Positions 48,942 to 57,216 are shown, counted from the first letter of the stretch. The stretch: 64,000 nucleotides of DNA from Pseudomonas sp. G2-4 (GCF_030064125.1 NZ_CP125957.1:4892501-4956500), one strand, 5' to 3'. The notes: generated by a model not told the origin, from the letters alone. Numbers and translations: made by a program.

Positions 48942-48980
48942 CTGAACACCCCTTGAACGTTCTCTGAACCTGCGCTGAAT
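48942..48980 (-). promoter_or_regulatory. PhoP-binding array of four GTTCA-type half-sites
   Basis: On the minus strand ATTCAG, GTTCAG, GTTCAA and GTTCAG occur at 48975, 48964, 48953 and 48942 (left ends), each exactly 11 bp apart. This is two adjacent PhoP boxes. A -10-like element (GTTAACG, 48926-48932) follows the last half-site at the 10-12 bp distance usual for PhoP promoters. Confidence 0.85.
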
Positions 48981-49023
48981 GAATCGGCTAATCTGAGCGG
49001 ACCACTTTTTAAGGAGATCCGTC

Positions 49024-49815
49024 ATGCGCAGGTTGCTTGCTGTTTTTCTTCTGGCGCTCAGCGGTGCGAGCCACGCCGCCATCCAGACCCAGGAAATCCC
49101 CTACACCACTGCCGACGGCACCAAGCTGATCGGCTACTACGCCTACGATGACGCCGTCAAAGGCCCGCGACCGGGCGTGGTGGTGGTGCATGAGTGGTGG
49201 GGGCTGAACGACTATGCCAAGCGCCGCGCCCGTGACCTCGCCGGCCTGGGCTACAGCGCCCTGGCCATCGATATGTATGGCGACGGCAAGAACACCGAGC
49301 ACCCCAAGGACGCCATGGCGTTCATGCAGGCAGCGCTCAAGGACGGCAAGGCGGCCAGCGCACGTTTCCAGGCCGGGCTCGACTTGCTGAGGAAACAACC
49401 CCAGACCGACCCCGACAAAATCGCCGCCATCGGTTACTGCTTCGGCGGCAAGGTAGTGCTCGACGCGGCGCGCCAGGGTGTACCGCTGGCCGGCGTGGTG
49501 AGTTTCCACGGCGCACTGGTAACCAACACCCCGGCCACGCCCGGCAGCGTCAAGGCCAAGATTCTCGTGGAGCACGGAGCGCTGGACAGTATGGTCACCG
49601 AGGACAACGTCACTGCGTTCAAAAGTGAAATGGACAAGGCCGGTGCCGACTACAAGTTCGTCAGCCTGAAAGACGCCAAGCACGGCTTCAGCAACCCGGA
49701 CGCCGACCGCCTGAGCCACGGTGAACATGGCGGGCCGGATATTGGCTACAACAAAAAAGCCGATGAAAAGTCTTGGGCGGATATGCAGAAGTTCTTCAAG
49801 AAAATCTTTGGCTGA
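49024..49815 (+). CDS. Dienelactone hydrolase family protein, exported
   Basis: The 263-residue product starts at ATG 49024 behind AAGGAG and has a Sec signal (RRLLAVFLLALSGASHA), so it is probably periplasmic. The alpha/beta-hydrolase catalytic set of the dienelactone hydrolase family is visible: the cysteine in IGYCFGGKVVLDAA, the aspartate in EHGALDSMV and the histidine in AKHGFSNPDADR. The real substrate is unknown; ester or lactone hydrolysis is expected. It is divergent from oprH and might share the PhoP sites. Confidence 0.9.
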   Translation: MRRLLAVFLLALSGASHAAIQTQEIPYTTADGTKLIGYYAYDDAVKGPRPGVVVVHEWWGLNDYAKRRARDLAGLGYSALAIDMYGDGKNTEHPKDAMAFMQAALKDGKAASARFQAGLDLLRKQPQTDPDKIAAIGYCFGGKVVLDAARQGVPLAGVVSFHGALVTNTPATPGSVKAKILVEHGALDSMVTEDNVTAFKSEMDKAGADYKFVSLKDAKHGFSNPDADRLSHGEHGGPDIGYNKKADEKSWADMQKFFKKIFG

Positions 49816-49835
49816 CTTTCAGCCGGAACATTCCC

Positions 49836-49967
49836 TGTGGCGAGGGAGCTTGCTCCCGCTGGGCTGCGCAGCAGCCCCAACAGCAGCGACGCGTTCAACC
49901 TGAGACACCGAGCTGTCAGGTTCAGGACTGCTTCGCAGCCCAGCGGGAGCAAGCTCCCTCGCCACAA
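49836..49967. repeat. Long REP doublet, family B
   Basis: Inverted family B REPs enclose a spacer unrelated to those at 40 and 43 kb. Confidence 0.9.
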
Positions 49968-50039
49968 AAGCCCTCTCCCGTCTATCCATGAAGCGCGCCC
50001 CACTACCCAGCCTCAAGCCAACCCGGCAAAATGCCGGGC

Positions 50040-50765
50040 ATGAACGCACTCCCCGACCTCCCCGCCTGCTGCACGCCTCTGGATGATCGATGGCTGTTGC
50101 CCGAAGCCCTGTCCGATACAGTGCTGCTGAGCACCTGCTTTGATCCACTGCTGCTGACCGGCAATGACTTCCCCCACAGCGCTATCGAGCCCCCGGCGAG
50201 CATCCAGCGGTCGGTGGCCAAGCGTCAGGCTGAATTCCTCGCCGGGCGGATCTGCGCCCGGGCGGCACTGCGCCAGTTGGATGGCCAGACCTGCGTGCCG
50301 GCCATCGGCGAGGATCGCGCCCCGGTGTGGCCGGCCCATGTCAGCGGCTCGATCACCCACAGCACCGGCCGGGCAGCGGCCATCGTCGCCCACAAAGACC
50401 ACTGGCGCGGGCTGGGCATGGACCTGGAAAACCTGCTCGACGCCGAACGCGCCGAGCGCCTGGCCGGTGAAATCCTCACGCCGCCGGAGCTGCTGCGCAT
50501 GGCAACGCTTGCGCATGACGACCGGGCCTTGCTGGTCACCCTGACCTTTTCAGTGAAGGAAAGCCTGTTCAAGGCCCTGTACCCAATCGTTGGCCAACGC
50601 TTTTATTTCGAGCATGCCGAAGTGCTGGAATGGACACACGGCGGACAGGTGCGGCTGCGGCTGCTGACGGACTTGTCGGCCGAGTGGCGTCATGGCAGCG
50701 AACTGCAGGCGCAGTTTGGGGTGAAGGATGGGCAGTTATTGAGTTTGGTGGGGATCAAGGCCTGA
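50040..50765 (+). CDS. 4'-phosphopantetheinyl transferase (EntD/PcpS type)
   Basis: The enzyme moves phosphopantetheine from CoA to carrier proteins; the single Sfp-like enzyme of Pseudomonas (PcpS) serves both fatty-acid and siderophore synthesis. The product is 241 residues from ATG 50040 (an in-frame ATG at 50031 is equally possible; neither has a good ribosome site). Motifs are KRQAEFLAGRICARAAL, VSGSITHSTGRAAAIVA, LGMDLENLL and the terminal FSVKESLFKALYPIVGQRFYF, with the magnesium-binding aspartate/glutamate residues. Confidence 0.9.
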   Translation: MNALPDLPACCTPLDDRWLLPEALSDTVLLSTCFDPLLLTGNDFPHSAIEPPASIQRSVAKRQAEFLAGRICARAALRQLDGQTCVPAIGEDRAPVWPAHVSGSITHSTGRAAAIVAHKDHWRGLGMDLENLLDAERAERLAGEILTPPELLRMATLAHDDRALLVTLTFSVKESLFKALYPIVGQRFYFEHAEVLEWTHGGQVRLRLLTDLSAEWRHGSELQAQFGVKDGQLLSLVGIKA

Positions 50766-50787
50766 GGCGGGCGGCGTTTGTGAGGCC

Positions 50788-50858
50788 TTCATCGCGAGCT
50801 CGCTCCCACATTTGGAATGCATTCCACCCTGTGGGAGCGAGCTTGCTCGCGATGGCGG
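50788..50858. repeat. REPIN, family A, with a damaged left arm
   Basis: The right arm is a normal REP with a cttg centre. The left arm reads ATCGCGAGCTCGCTCCC, lacking four bases of the hairpin loop (caag), so the two arms no longer match in the centre. Confidence 0.88.
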
Positions 50859-50878
50859 CGATAAAGGCACGACACCTC

Positions 50879-52489
50879 TCAAGACCTATCCTGATGCCTC
50901 GGCCAACTCAAGCTGAAACAAGCCCCACCCAGGCTTTTGCTCTTGCCGACCAGCGCCCGGCCGTCATGCCAGTGGATGATCCGCCGCACGATCGATAGCC
51001 CCAAGCCATGACCGCCCGAAGCACGGGCGCGACTGTCGTCCAGGCGCAGAAAAGGCTTGAACACCCGCTCCCACGCCGCCTCCGGCACGCCGGGCCCGTC
51101 GTCTTCCACGTCCACCCGACAACGCAACTGGCCCACCTGGTAGCTGACCGTCACCCGGGAGCTGGCGTGACGCATGGCATTGCCCACCAGATTCTGCAGG
51201 GCACGGTGCAGAAATCGCGGCTCGGCCTCGACCCAGGCGCCATCACAGTCGGCGGCCGACAGGCATAGACCGCGCTCGACCGTGATTCCGGCTCGCAACG
51301 GTCCCAGCTCATCGATCACCTGATTGACCAGCGCATCCAGATCCACCCGCTGGAAATTCAACGCCGGAGAACCCTGTTCCAGCCGCGCGTAGGTCAGCAT
51401 CTCGTCCACCAGCCGGTCCAGGTCCTCGATGTCATGGTCCATGCCCGCCAGGTATTTGTCCCGGGCCTGGGCTGTGGTGGCGCTGCCGAGCATTTCCAGG
51501 CCGAAACGCAGGCGCGCCACAGGGGTACGCAATTCGTGGGACACCGCCCGCACCAGCTCACGCTGGATCGCCAACAGTTGCTGCAAATGCTCGGCCATGC
51601 CGTTGAACGCGGCGGCCAGTCGCCCCACCGAGTCGGCTCCCCGGGCCGGTACCCGGGTTTCCAGGCTCCCCTGGGCGATTTGCGTAGCGGCTGATTCCAG
51701 GCCACGCAAACGCCGCTCCAACTGGCGCACCAACAGGTAGACGATCAAGCCGATCAGGCTCAGCCCCAGCGCCGCGATCAGCACCAACCATTGCGGCGGA
51801 TAGGGGTTCATTTGATACAGCGGGCCGATCTCCAGCACCCACGGCGTGCCGACCATGCCGGCGAACACCCGGATCGAATCGCCGCCCTTGCCCAGCGCCA
51901 TCACCGTGTCGCCCTCGGATACCCGGCGGCGCTGGTCTTCGTCCATGTCCGCCTGGACCACGGGCATCAGTTGCAGGTCAAACCCGAAGCCTTTCTCCTG
52001 CTTGAGTTGTGCCAGCCGTTCGGGCTGTTCGCCCACCGGGTAACGCACCAACTCGTCGACCAGCAGATAAATGGTCGCCCGGGCCAGTTGTTCACTGATC
52101 TGCTGGACCTCTCCCACCAGCATCAACTGTTCGCCATCGCTGACCAGCCGATAGACCTTCGCCGCATGGGGCCCGGTCTGTTCCACCAGCGCCTGGCCGC
52201 GCAGCACGCGCGTGCGTTGGCCGAGGTCCAGGTCGGTCTGGGAGAACGTCTGCAAGACCAGGGGAATGCCCAGCAGACGCTCCCACACGGCCAATGCCCG
52301 CCGACGCTCGGTGTCGTTCATCGGACGCAGGTTGTCGGCCATCAAGGAAAAGGTGCCGTGGGCCAGGCGTTCGCGATATTGGTCGCTACGGGTCTGGTTG
52401 AGCAGATGCAGGGCCAACACGCCGAGCACCGCCACCAGCACCAGGGCCGCACACATGCCGCCATAAATGCGCAGGAAGATCGAGTTCAC
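50879..52489 (-). CDS. rstB: Sensor histidine kinase, RstB-like
   Basis: The 536-residue product starts at GTG 52489, overlapping the rstA stop as GTGA. It has membrane segments near residues 4-26 and 240-262, a periplasmic domain of ~210 residues, a HAMP region (RLRGLESAATQIAQGSLETRVPARGADSVGRLAAAFN), HisKA with RAVSHELRTPVARLRFGLEML, and an HATPase with NLVGNAMRHASSRVTV, EDDGPGVPEAAW and GGHGLGLSIVRRI. The RstAB name rests on similarity of layout and neighbours; the signal is unknown. Confidence 0.88.
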   Translation of the reverse strand: MNSIFLRIYGGMCAALVLVAVLGVLALHLLNQTRSDQYRERLAHGTFSLMADNLRPMNDTERRRALAVWERLLGIPLVLQTFSQTDLDLGQRTRVLRGQALVEQTGPHAAKVYRLVSDGEQLMLVGEVQQISEQLARATIYLLVDELVRYPVGEQPERLAQLKQEKGFGFDLQLMPVVQADMDEDQRRRVSEGDTVMALGKGGDSIRVFAGMVGTPWVLEIGPLYQMNPYPPQWLVLIAALGLSLIGLIVYLLVRQLERRLRGLESAATQIAQGSLETRVPARGADSVGRLAAAFNGMAEHLQQLLAIQRELVRAVSHELRTPVARLRFGLEMLGSATTAQARDKYLAGMDHDIEDLDRLVDEMLTYARLEQGSPALNFQRVDLDALVNQVIDELGPLRAGITVERGLCLSAADCDGAWVEAEPRFLHRALQNLVGNAMRHASSRVTVSYQVGQLRCRVDVEDDGPGVPEAAWERVFKPFLRLDDSRARASGGHGLGLSIVRRIIHWHDGRALVGKSKSLGGACFSLSWPRHQDRS

Positions 52490-53208
52490 GGCGCGGTATC
52501 TACACAAGCTTCGGGAACGAACAGGTAGCCTTTGCTGCGGATGGTCTTGATCAGCCGTGGATGGTCCGGGTCGTCGCCGATCTTGGGGCGAATGCGTGAG
52601 ATGCGCACATCGATGGAGCGGTCCTGGCCGTCATAGCCGATGCCGCGCAAGGCGGTGAAGATTTCTTCCCGGGACAGGATGCGTCCGGCATTGGCCACCA
52701 GCAGCCACAGCAAGTCGAATTCGGCGCTGGTCAGCTCGATGCCGTTGCCCTGCAGCCAGGCTTCGCGCAAGGCGTTGTCCACCACCAACGGGCCGAACTC
52801 CAGGCGCCGCTGCTTTTGCGGCGCGGACGGTTCGGGCTCGCTGCGCCGCAGCAGGGCCTGGATGCGCGCCAGGAGCAAACGCGGGCGAACCGGTTTGCAC
52901 ACGTAATCGTCGGCGCCCAGATCCAGGCCCTGGATCTGATCGGTGTCGTCGGTGCGGGCGGTGAGCATCAGGATCGGTCCGTCGAAATGCTCGCGCACTT
53001 TGCGGCAGATGCTCAGGCCGTCTTCGCCGGGCAGCATCAGGTCGAGGATCACCAGGTCCGGCTGCTCGGCAATGATCCGCGCCGCCGCCACGGCGCCGTT
53101 GCCTTCGATGGCGACGCGCAGCCCGTTGCTTTCGAGGTATTCCCGGGTCAGCTCGGCCAGACGCTGGTCATCTTCGACGATCAATACCTGCCAGGCTTCT
53201 TGCTCCAT
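52486..53208 (-). CDS. rstA: Response regulator, RstA-like (OmpR family)
   Basis: The 240-residue product starts at ATG 53208 (MEQEAWQVLIVEDDQRLAEL); a longer open frame upstream is the translation of a REP element and is rejected. The phospho-aspartate lies in PDLVILDLMLPGEDGLSI, and the winged-helix domain has SAEFDLLWLLVANAGRILSREEIFTALRGIGYDGQDRSIDVRISRIRPKIGD. It forms an operon with rstB and is divergent from nrdA, an order I recall from other pseudomonads. Confidence 0.92.
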   Translation of the reverse strand: MEQEAWQVLIVEDDQRLAELTREYLESNGLRVAIEGNGAVAAARIIAEQPDLVILDLMLPGEDGLSICRKVREHFDGPILMLTARTDDTDQIQGLDLGADDYVCKPVRPRLLLARIQALLRRSEPEPSAPQKQRRLEFGPLVVDNALREAWLQGNGIELTSAEFDLLWLLVANAGRILSREEIFTALRGIGYDGQDRSIDVRISRIRPKIGDDPDHPRLIKTIRSKGYLFVPEACVDTAP

Positions 53209-53277
53209 GGGGGCCTCGTTTTGTTGTGAATATAAAGGACCGGATGGCCACAACCCTTGCAGAAGGATCACTACCCC

Positions 53278-53370
53278 GTGGCGAGGGAGCTTGCTCCCGC
53301 TGGGCTGCGAAGCAGCCCCTGCTTTTTGCGATTGCTGCGCAATCGAGCGGGAGCAAGCTCCCTCGCCACA
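53278..53370. repeat. REP doublet, family B
   Basis: Inverted family B REPs with a short spacer, like the element at 16706-16800, lie between rstA and nrdA. Confidence 0.9.
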
Positions 53371-53435
53371 ACAGTGTTCACTCCAGAGATTCGAATACAG
53401 CCCCCCTCTTTTTGTCATATCAAAGGAGGATAAAC

Positions 53436-53462
53436 ATGCCCATGCACCGGCCGATTGTATAA
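53436..53462 (+). other. Eight-codon open frame behind a consensus ribosome site
   Basis: AAAGGAGG is followed, with ideal spacing, by ATG 53436 and the frame MPMHRPIV ending in TAA. It lies ~590 bp before nrdA. It could be a leader peptide or the remnant of a lost gene; nothing else supports it. Confidence 0.35.
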
Positions 53463-53649
53463 ACGTCGCCCCCATAGAAAACAAGCGGACAAATGCGTTC
53501 GGTCGGGTGGATTTTGTGTGGTAACGTCCGCGCCCGCAAAAACCACCAGGCTATTTTCAGATCGTCGAAAACGGTGAAAAAAGGTTCGCTCCAGCTAGGT
53601 CGCGGCCTACAGCGCCGTTCCATGTTTCGCACACAAATTACGCACAGGC

Positions 53650-53658
53650 TTATCCACA
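53650..53658 (+). promoter_or_regulatory. DnaA box upstream of nrdA
   Basis: TTATCCACA is a perfect consensus DnaA box. DnaA boxes are also known before the E. coli nrdAB promoter, where they tie reductase expression to replication. Confidence 0.7.
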
Positions 53659-53685
53659 GGTAGTACGTTGCAATCATCCCCCAAA

Positions 53686-53732
53686 ACGCATTATCTTGTA
53701 GCCCGCCGCGTAAAAAACCCTACATGTAGGGT
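53686..53732 (+). promoter_or_regulatory. Candidate NrdR box pair overlapping the nrdA promoter
   Basis: ACGCATTATCTTGTAG (53686-53701) matches 11 of 16 and ACCCTACATGTAGGGT (53717-53732) 12 of 16 positions of the NrdR consensus ACACwATATATwGTGT. They are 15 bp apart, the spacing known for NrdR pairs. The second is the core of a 22-bp perfect palindrome (53714-53735). A possible -35 TTGTAG and -10 CTACAT lie within the boxes. Confidence 0.6.
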
Positions 53733-53735
53733 TTT

Positions 53736-54053
53736 CGGCCAAAAACCAAACACAAGTTGGACAGAGAATTCAAGCGTTTTTCGTGCTTCTGTTCACCTGA
53801 AACACCGCATTTCCCCAAGCCCAGACCGCCCTAGCGGATGGCAGCTGTTTCAAGGTCGAAAACGACCAAAACGGTACGGGTGTTGCAGTCCATTGCCTGC
53901 CACCCCAGAACTTCGGATGGAAGCGGTATTAAACGCCTGCTTCCTACTGTCCCGAAGTTGTTATGCCCGGCGCCAGCCGGTTGTAGTGCTTCAGGACGGA
54001 ACGGTGGGCACCGTAATGGCGCCCAAACAAACATAGAGAACGTGGAGACACCC
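53736..54053 (+). other. Long leader of nrdA
   Basis: This 318-bp stretch lies between the NrdR boxes and the nrdA start. It has an open frame joined to nrdA from 53838, but no ribosome site there. I see no strong hairpin or gene in it. Confidence 0.45.
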
Positions 54054-56945
54054 ATGCACACCGACACAACTCGCGAGAACCCGCAGGGCACCGCGCCGCT
54101 GGCCGCCGATTCGAACCCGGATCTGTCCGCCACCGCGCCGGGCCAACTGCGTGTGATCAAGCGTAACGGCACTGTCGTTCCTTACACCGATGACAAGATC
54201 ACCGTCGCCATCACCAAAGCGTTTCTCGCAGTTGAAGGCGGCACCGCTGCCGCTTCGTCGCGAATCCACGACACCGTCGCCCGCCTGACCGAACAGGTCA
54301 CCGCGACCTTCAAGCGTCGCATGCCATCGGGCGGCACCATCCACATCGAAGAAATCCAGGACCAGGTCGAACTGGCCCTGATGCGTGCCGGCGAGCAGAA
54401 AGTGGCCCGCGACTACGTGATCTACCGTGACTCCCGGGCCAAGGAACGCGCCATCCGCACCCCGGCCGACGCACCGGTCCAGGCTCACCCGTCGATCCGC
54501 ATTGCCCGCGCCGACGGCAGCCTCGCGCCGCTGGACATGGGCCGCCTGAACACCATCGTCACCGAGGCCTGCGAAGGCCTGGAAGAAGTCGACGGCGACT
54601 TGATCCAGCGCGAAACCCTGAAGAACCTCTATGACGGCGTCGCCCTCAAGGACGTCAACACCGCGCTGGTGATGACCGCGCGGACCCTGGTGGAACGCGA
54701 GCCAAACTACTCCTTCGTGACCGCCCGCCTGCTGATGGACACCCTGCGTGCCGAAGGCCTGAGCTTCCTGGAAGTCGCCGAAAGCGCGACCCACCACGAA
54801 ATGGTCGACCTGTACGCCAAGGCGTTGCCGGCCTACATCGCCAAGGGTATCGAATACGAATTGCTGAACCCGGTCCTGGCCTCCTTCGACCTGGAAAAAC
54901 TCGGCAAGGCGATCAACCACGAGCGCGACCAGCAGTTCACCTACCTGGGCCTGCAAACCCTGTACGACCGTTACTTCATCCACAAGGACGGTATCCGCTT
55001 CGAACTGCCGCAGATCTTCTTCATGCGCGTGGCCATGGGCCTGGCGATCGAAGAGAAGCAACGCGAAGACCGCGCCATCGAGTTCTACAACCTGTTGTCG
55101 TCCTTCGACTACATGGCCTCGACCCCGACTCTGTTCAACGCCGGCACCCTGCGTCCACAGCTGTCGAGCTGCTACCTGACCACCGTGCCGGACGACCTGT
55201 CGGGCATCTACGGCGCGATCCACGACAACGCCATGCTGTCGAAATTCGCCGGCGGCCTGGGTAACGACTGGACACCGGTTCGCGCGCTGGGCTCGTACAT
55301 CAAGGGCACCAACGGCAAATCCCAGGGCGTCGTGCCATTCCTCAAAGTGGTCAACGACACCGCGGTCGCGGTCAACCAGGGCGGCAAGCGCAAAGGCGCG
55401 GTCTGTGCGTACCTGGAAACCTGGCACATGGACATCGAAGAGTTCATCGAGCTGCGCAAGAACACCGGTGATGACCGTCGTCGCACCCACGACATGAACA
55501 CCGCCAACTGGATCCCTGACCTGTTCATGAAGCGTGTCTTCGACGACGGCAAGTGGACCCTGTTCTCGCCGTCCGAAGTGCCAGACCTGCACGACCTGAC
55601 CGGCAAGGCTTTCGAAGAGCGCTACGAGTACTACGAAGCCCTGACCGAGTACAACAAGATCAAGCTGTTCAAAGTCGTCCAGGCCAAAGACCTGTGGCGC
55701 AAGATGCTGTCGATGCTGTTCGAGACCGGCCACCCATGGCTGACCTTCAAGGACCCATGCAACCTGCGCAGCCCGCAGCAGCACGTGGGCGTAGTCCACA
55801 GCTCGAACCTGTGCACCGAGATCACCTTGAACACCAACAAGGACGAGATCGCCGTTTGCAACCTGGGCTCGATCAACCTGCCGAACCACATCAAGGACGG
55901 CAAGCTCGACACCGCCAAGCTGCAACGCACCGTGAACACCGCCGTGCGCATGCTCGACAACGTGATCGACATCAACTACTACTCGGTACCACAGGCGAAG
56001 AACTCCAACTTCAAGCACCGTCCGGTCGGCCTGGGCATCATGGGCTTCCAGGACGCGCTGTACCTGCAGCACATCCCGTACGGTTCCGATGCTGCGGTCG
56101 AGTTCGCCGACAAGTCCATGGAAGCGGTCAGCTACTACGCGATCCAGGCGTCCTGCGACCTGGCCGACGAGCGCGGCGCCTACGAGACGTTCCAGGGTTC
56201 GCTGTGGTCCAAAGGCGTCCTGCCGCTGGATTCGCAACAGATCCTGATCGCCCAGCGCGGCCAGAAGTACATTGACGTTGACCTGAACGAATCCCTGGAC
56301 TGGGCACCGGTTCGCGCCCGTGTGCAGAAAGGCATCCGTAACTCCAACATCATGGCCATCGCACCGACCGCCACCATCGCCAACATCACGGGCGTGTCGC
56401 AGTCGATCGAACCGACCTACCAGAACCTGTATGTGAAATCGAACCTGTCGGGCGAATTCACCGTGATCAACCCGTACCTGGTTCGCGACCTCAAGGCTCG
56501 CGGCCTGTGGGACTCGGTCATGATCAACGACCTGAAGTACTACGACGGTTCGGTGCAGCAGATCGAGCGCATCCCGCAAGAACTCAAGGAGCTCTACGCC
56601 ACCGCGTTCGAAGTGGACACCAAGTGGATCGTCGACGCCGCCAGCCGTCGCCAGAAGTGGATCGACCAGGCTCAGTCGCTGAACCTGTACATCGCCGGCG
56701 CCTCGGGCAAGAAGCTGGACGTGACCTACCGCATGGCCTGGTACCGTGGCCTGAAAACCACCTACTACCTCCGTGCCCTGGCCGCCACCAGCACCGAGAA
56801 GTCGACCATCAACACCGGCAAGCTGAACGCTGTTTCCAGCGGCGGCAACCACGGTGACGATTCGGTCCTGGCGGCTCCAGCGGGTCCGGCGCCAGTGCCA
56901 AAAGCCTGCGCGATTGACGAGCCGGATTGCGAAGCTTGCCAATAA
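54054..56945 (+). CDS. nrdA: Class Ia ribonucleoside-diphosphate reductase, alpha subunit
   Basis: NrdA reduces ribonucleotides to deoxyribonucleotides, using a radical made by NrdB. The 963-residue product starts at ATG 54054 behind GGAGACACC. Two ATP-cone domains lie at the N-terminus (RVIKRNGTVVPYTDDKITVAITKAF and IRIARADGSLAPLDMGRLNTIV), as in P. aeruginosa NrdA. The catalytic barrel has PTLFNAGTLRPQLSSCYL, the cysteine region NLCTEITLNTNKDEIAVCNLGSINL, and PTATIANITGVSQSIEP. The C-terminal redox pair is in CAIDEPDCEACQ. nrdB does not follow; a terminator, a REPIN and convergent flgE do. Confidence 0.97.
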   Translation: MHTDTTRENPQGTAPLAADSNPDLSATAPGQLRVIKRNGTVVPYTDDKITVAITKAFLAVEGGTAAASSRIHDTVARLTEQVTATFKRRMPSGGTIHIEEIQDQVELALMRAGEQKVARDYVIYRDSRAKERAIRTPADAPVQAHPSIRIARADGSLAPLDMGRLNTIVTEACEGLEEVDGDLIQRETLKNLYDGVALKDVNTALVMTARTLVEREPNYSFVTARLLMDTLRAEGLSFLEVAESATHHEMVDLYAKALPAYIAKGIEYELLNPVLASFDLEKLGKAINHERDQQFTYLGLQTLYDRYFIHKDGIRFELPQIFFMRVAMGLAIEEKQREDRAIEFYNLLSSFDYMASTPTLFNAGTLRPQLSSCYLTTVPDDLSGIYGAIHDNAMLSKFAGGLGNDWTPVRALGSYIKGTNGKSQGVVPFLKVVNDTAVAVNQGGKRKGAVCAYLETWHMDIEEFIELRKNTGDDRRRTHDMNTANWIPDLFMKRVFDDGKWTLFSPSEVPDLHDLTGKAFEERYEYYEALTEYNKIKLFKVVQAKDLWRKMLSMLFETGHPWLTFKDPCNLRSPQQHVGVVHSSNLCTEITLNTNKDEIAVCNLGSINLPNHIKDGKLDTAKLQRTVNTAVRMLDNVIDINYYSVPQAKNSNFKHRPVGLGIMGFQDALYLQHIPYGSDAAVEFADKSMEAVSYYAIQASCDLADERGAYETFQGSLWSKGVLPLDSQQILIAQRGQKYIDVDLNESLDWAPVRARVQKGIRNSNIMAIAPTATIANITGVSQSIEPTYQNLYVKSNLSGEFTVINPYLVRDLKARGLWDSVMINDLKYYDGSVQQIERIPQELKELYATAFEVDTKWIVDAASRRQKWIDQAQSLNLYIAGASGKKLDVTYRMAWYRGLKTTYYLRALAATSTEKSTINTGKLNAVSSGGNHGDDSVLAAPAGPAPVPKACAIDEPDCEACQ

Positions 56946-56984
56946 GCTGAGTGGGTGGGCGTGTAAAGACGCCTGCTGAAGAAG

Positions 56985-57020
56985 CCCCCGATAGACCGCT
57001 GGTTTATCGGGGGTTTTCTT
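56985..57020 (+). terminator. Rho-independent terminator of nrdA
   Basis: CCCCCGATA and TATCGGGGG form a 9-bp stem extended inside by ACC/GGT, followed by TTTTCTTTT. It lies 40 bp past the nrdA stop. Confidence 0.92.
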
Positions 57021-57049
57021 TTGCCTGTAATAAACGTAGCGCTTTGCTT

Positions 57050-57133
57050 GGCCTCATCGCGAGCAGGCTCGCTCCCACCTTTTGAGCTGCGTATACAGGA
57101 TCCTGTGGGAGCGAGCTTGCTCGCGACGAGGCC
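57050..57133. repeat. REPIN, family A, with mismatched arms, at the nrdA/flgE junction
   Basis: The left arm has the cagg centre (GCGAGCAGGCTCGC) and the right arm the cttg centre (GCGAGCTTGCTCGC); all other intact REPINs here have matching centres. Outer flanks also differ by one base. It lies between the terminators of nrdA and flgE. Confidence 0.92.
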
Positions 57134-57162
57134 GGAACAGGCACGACAAAACCTTCGCCCAT

Positions 57163-57187
57163 GAAAAAGCCCCTCTTGCGAGGGGCT
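57163..57187 (-). terminator. Rho-independent terminator of flgBCDE operon
   Basis: On the minus strand AGCCCCTC and GAGGGGCT pair around a 4-nt loop and are followed by TTTTT CATGG, 30 bp past the flgE stop. Confidence 0.92.
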
Positions 57188-57216
57188 CCTTGTGCAGCGT
57201 CAAGCAACCGTCGACA

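Noticed and set aside
53209..53484. A 92-residue N-terminal extension of the RstA frame
   Set aside because: Its translation (GEGACSRSIAQQ... SGSKLPRHG) is that of a family B REP element; ATG 53208 gives the normal length.
53991..56942. A 983-codon open frame antisense to nrdA
   Set aside because: High G+C with strong codon bias in nrdA leaves the opposite strand open. The translation is compositionally odd, has no recognisable domain, and lacks a ribosome site; nrdA itself is unmistakable.
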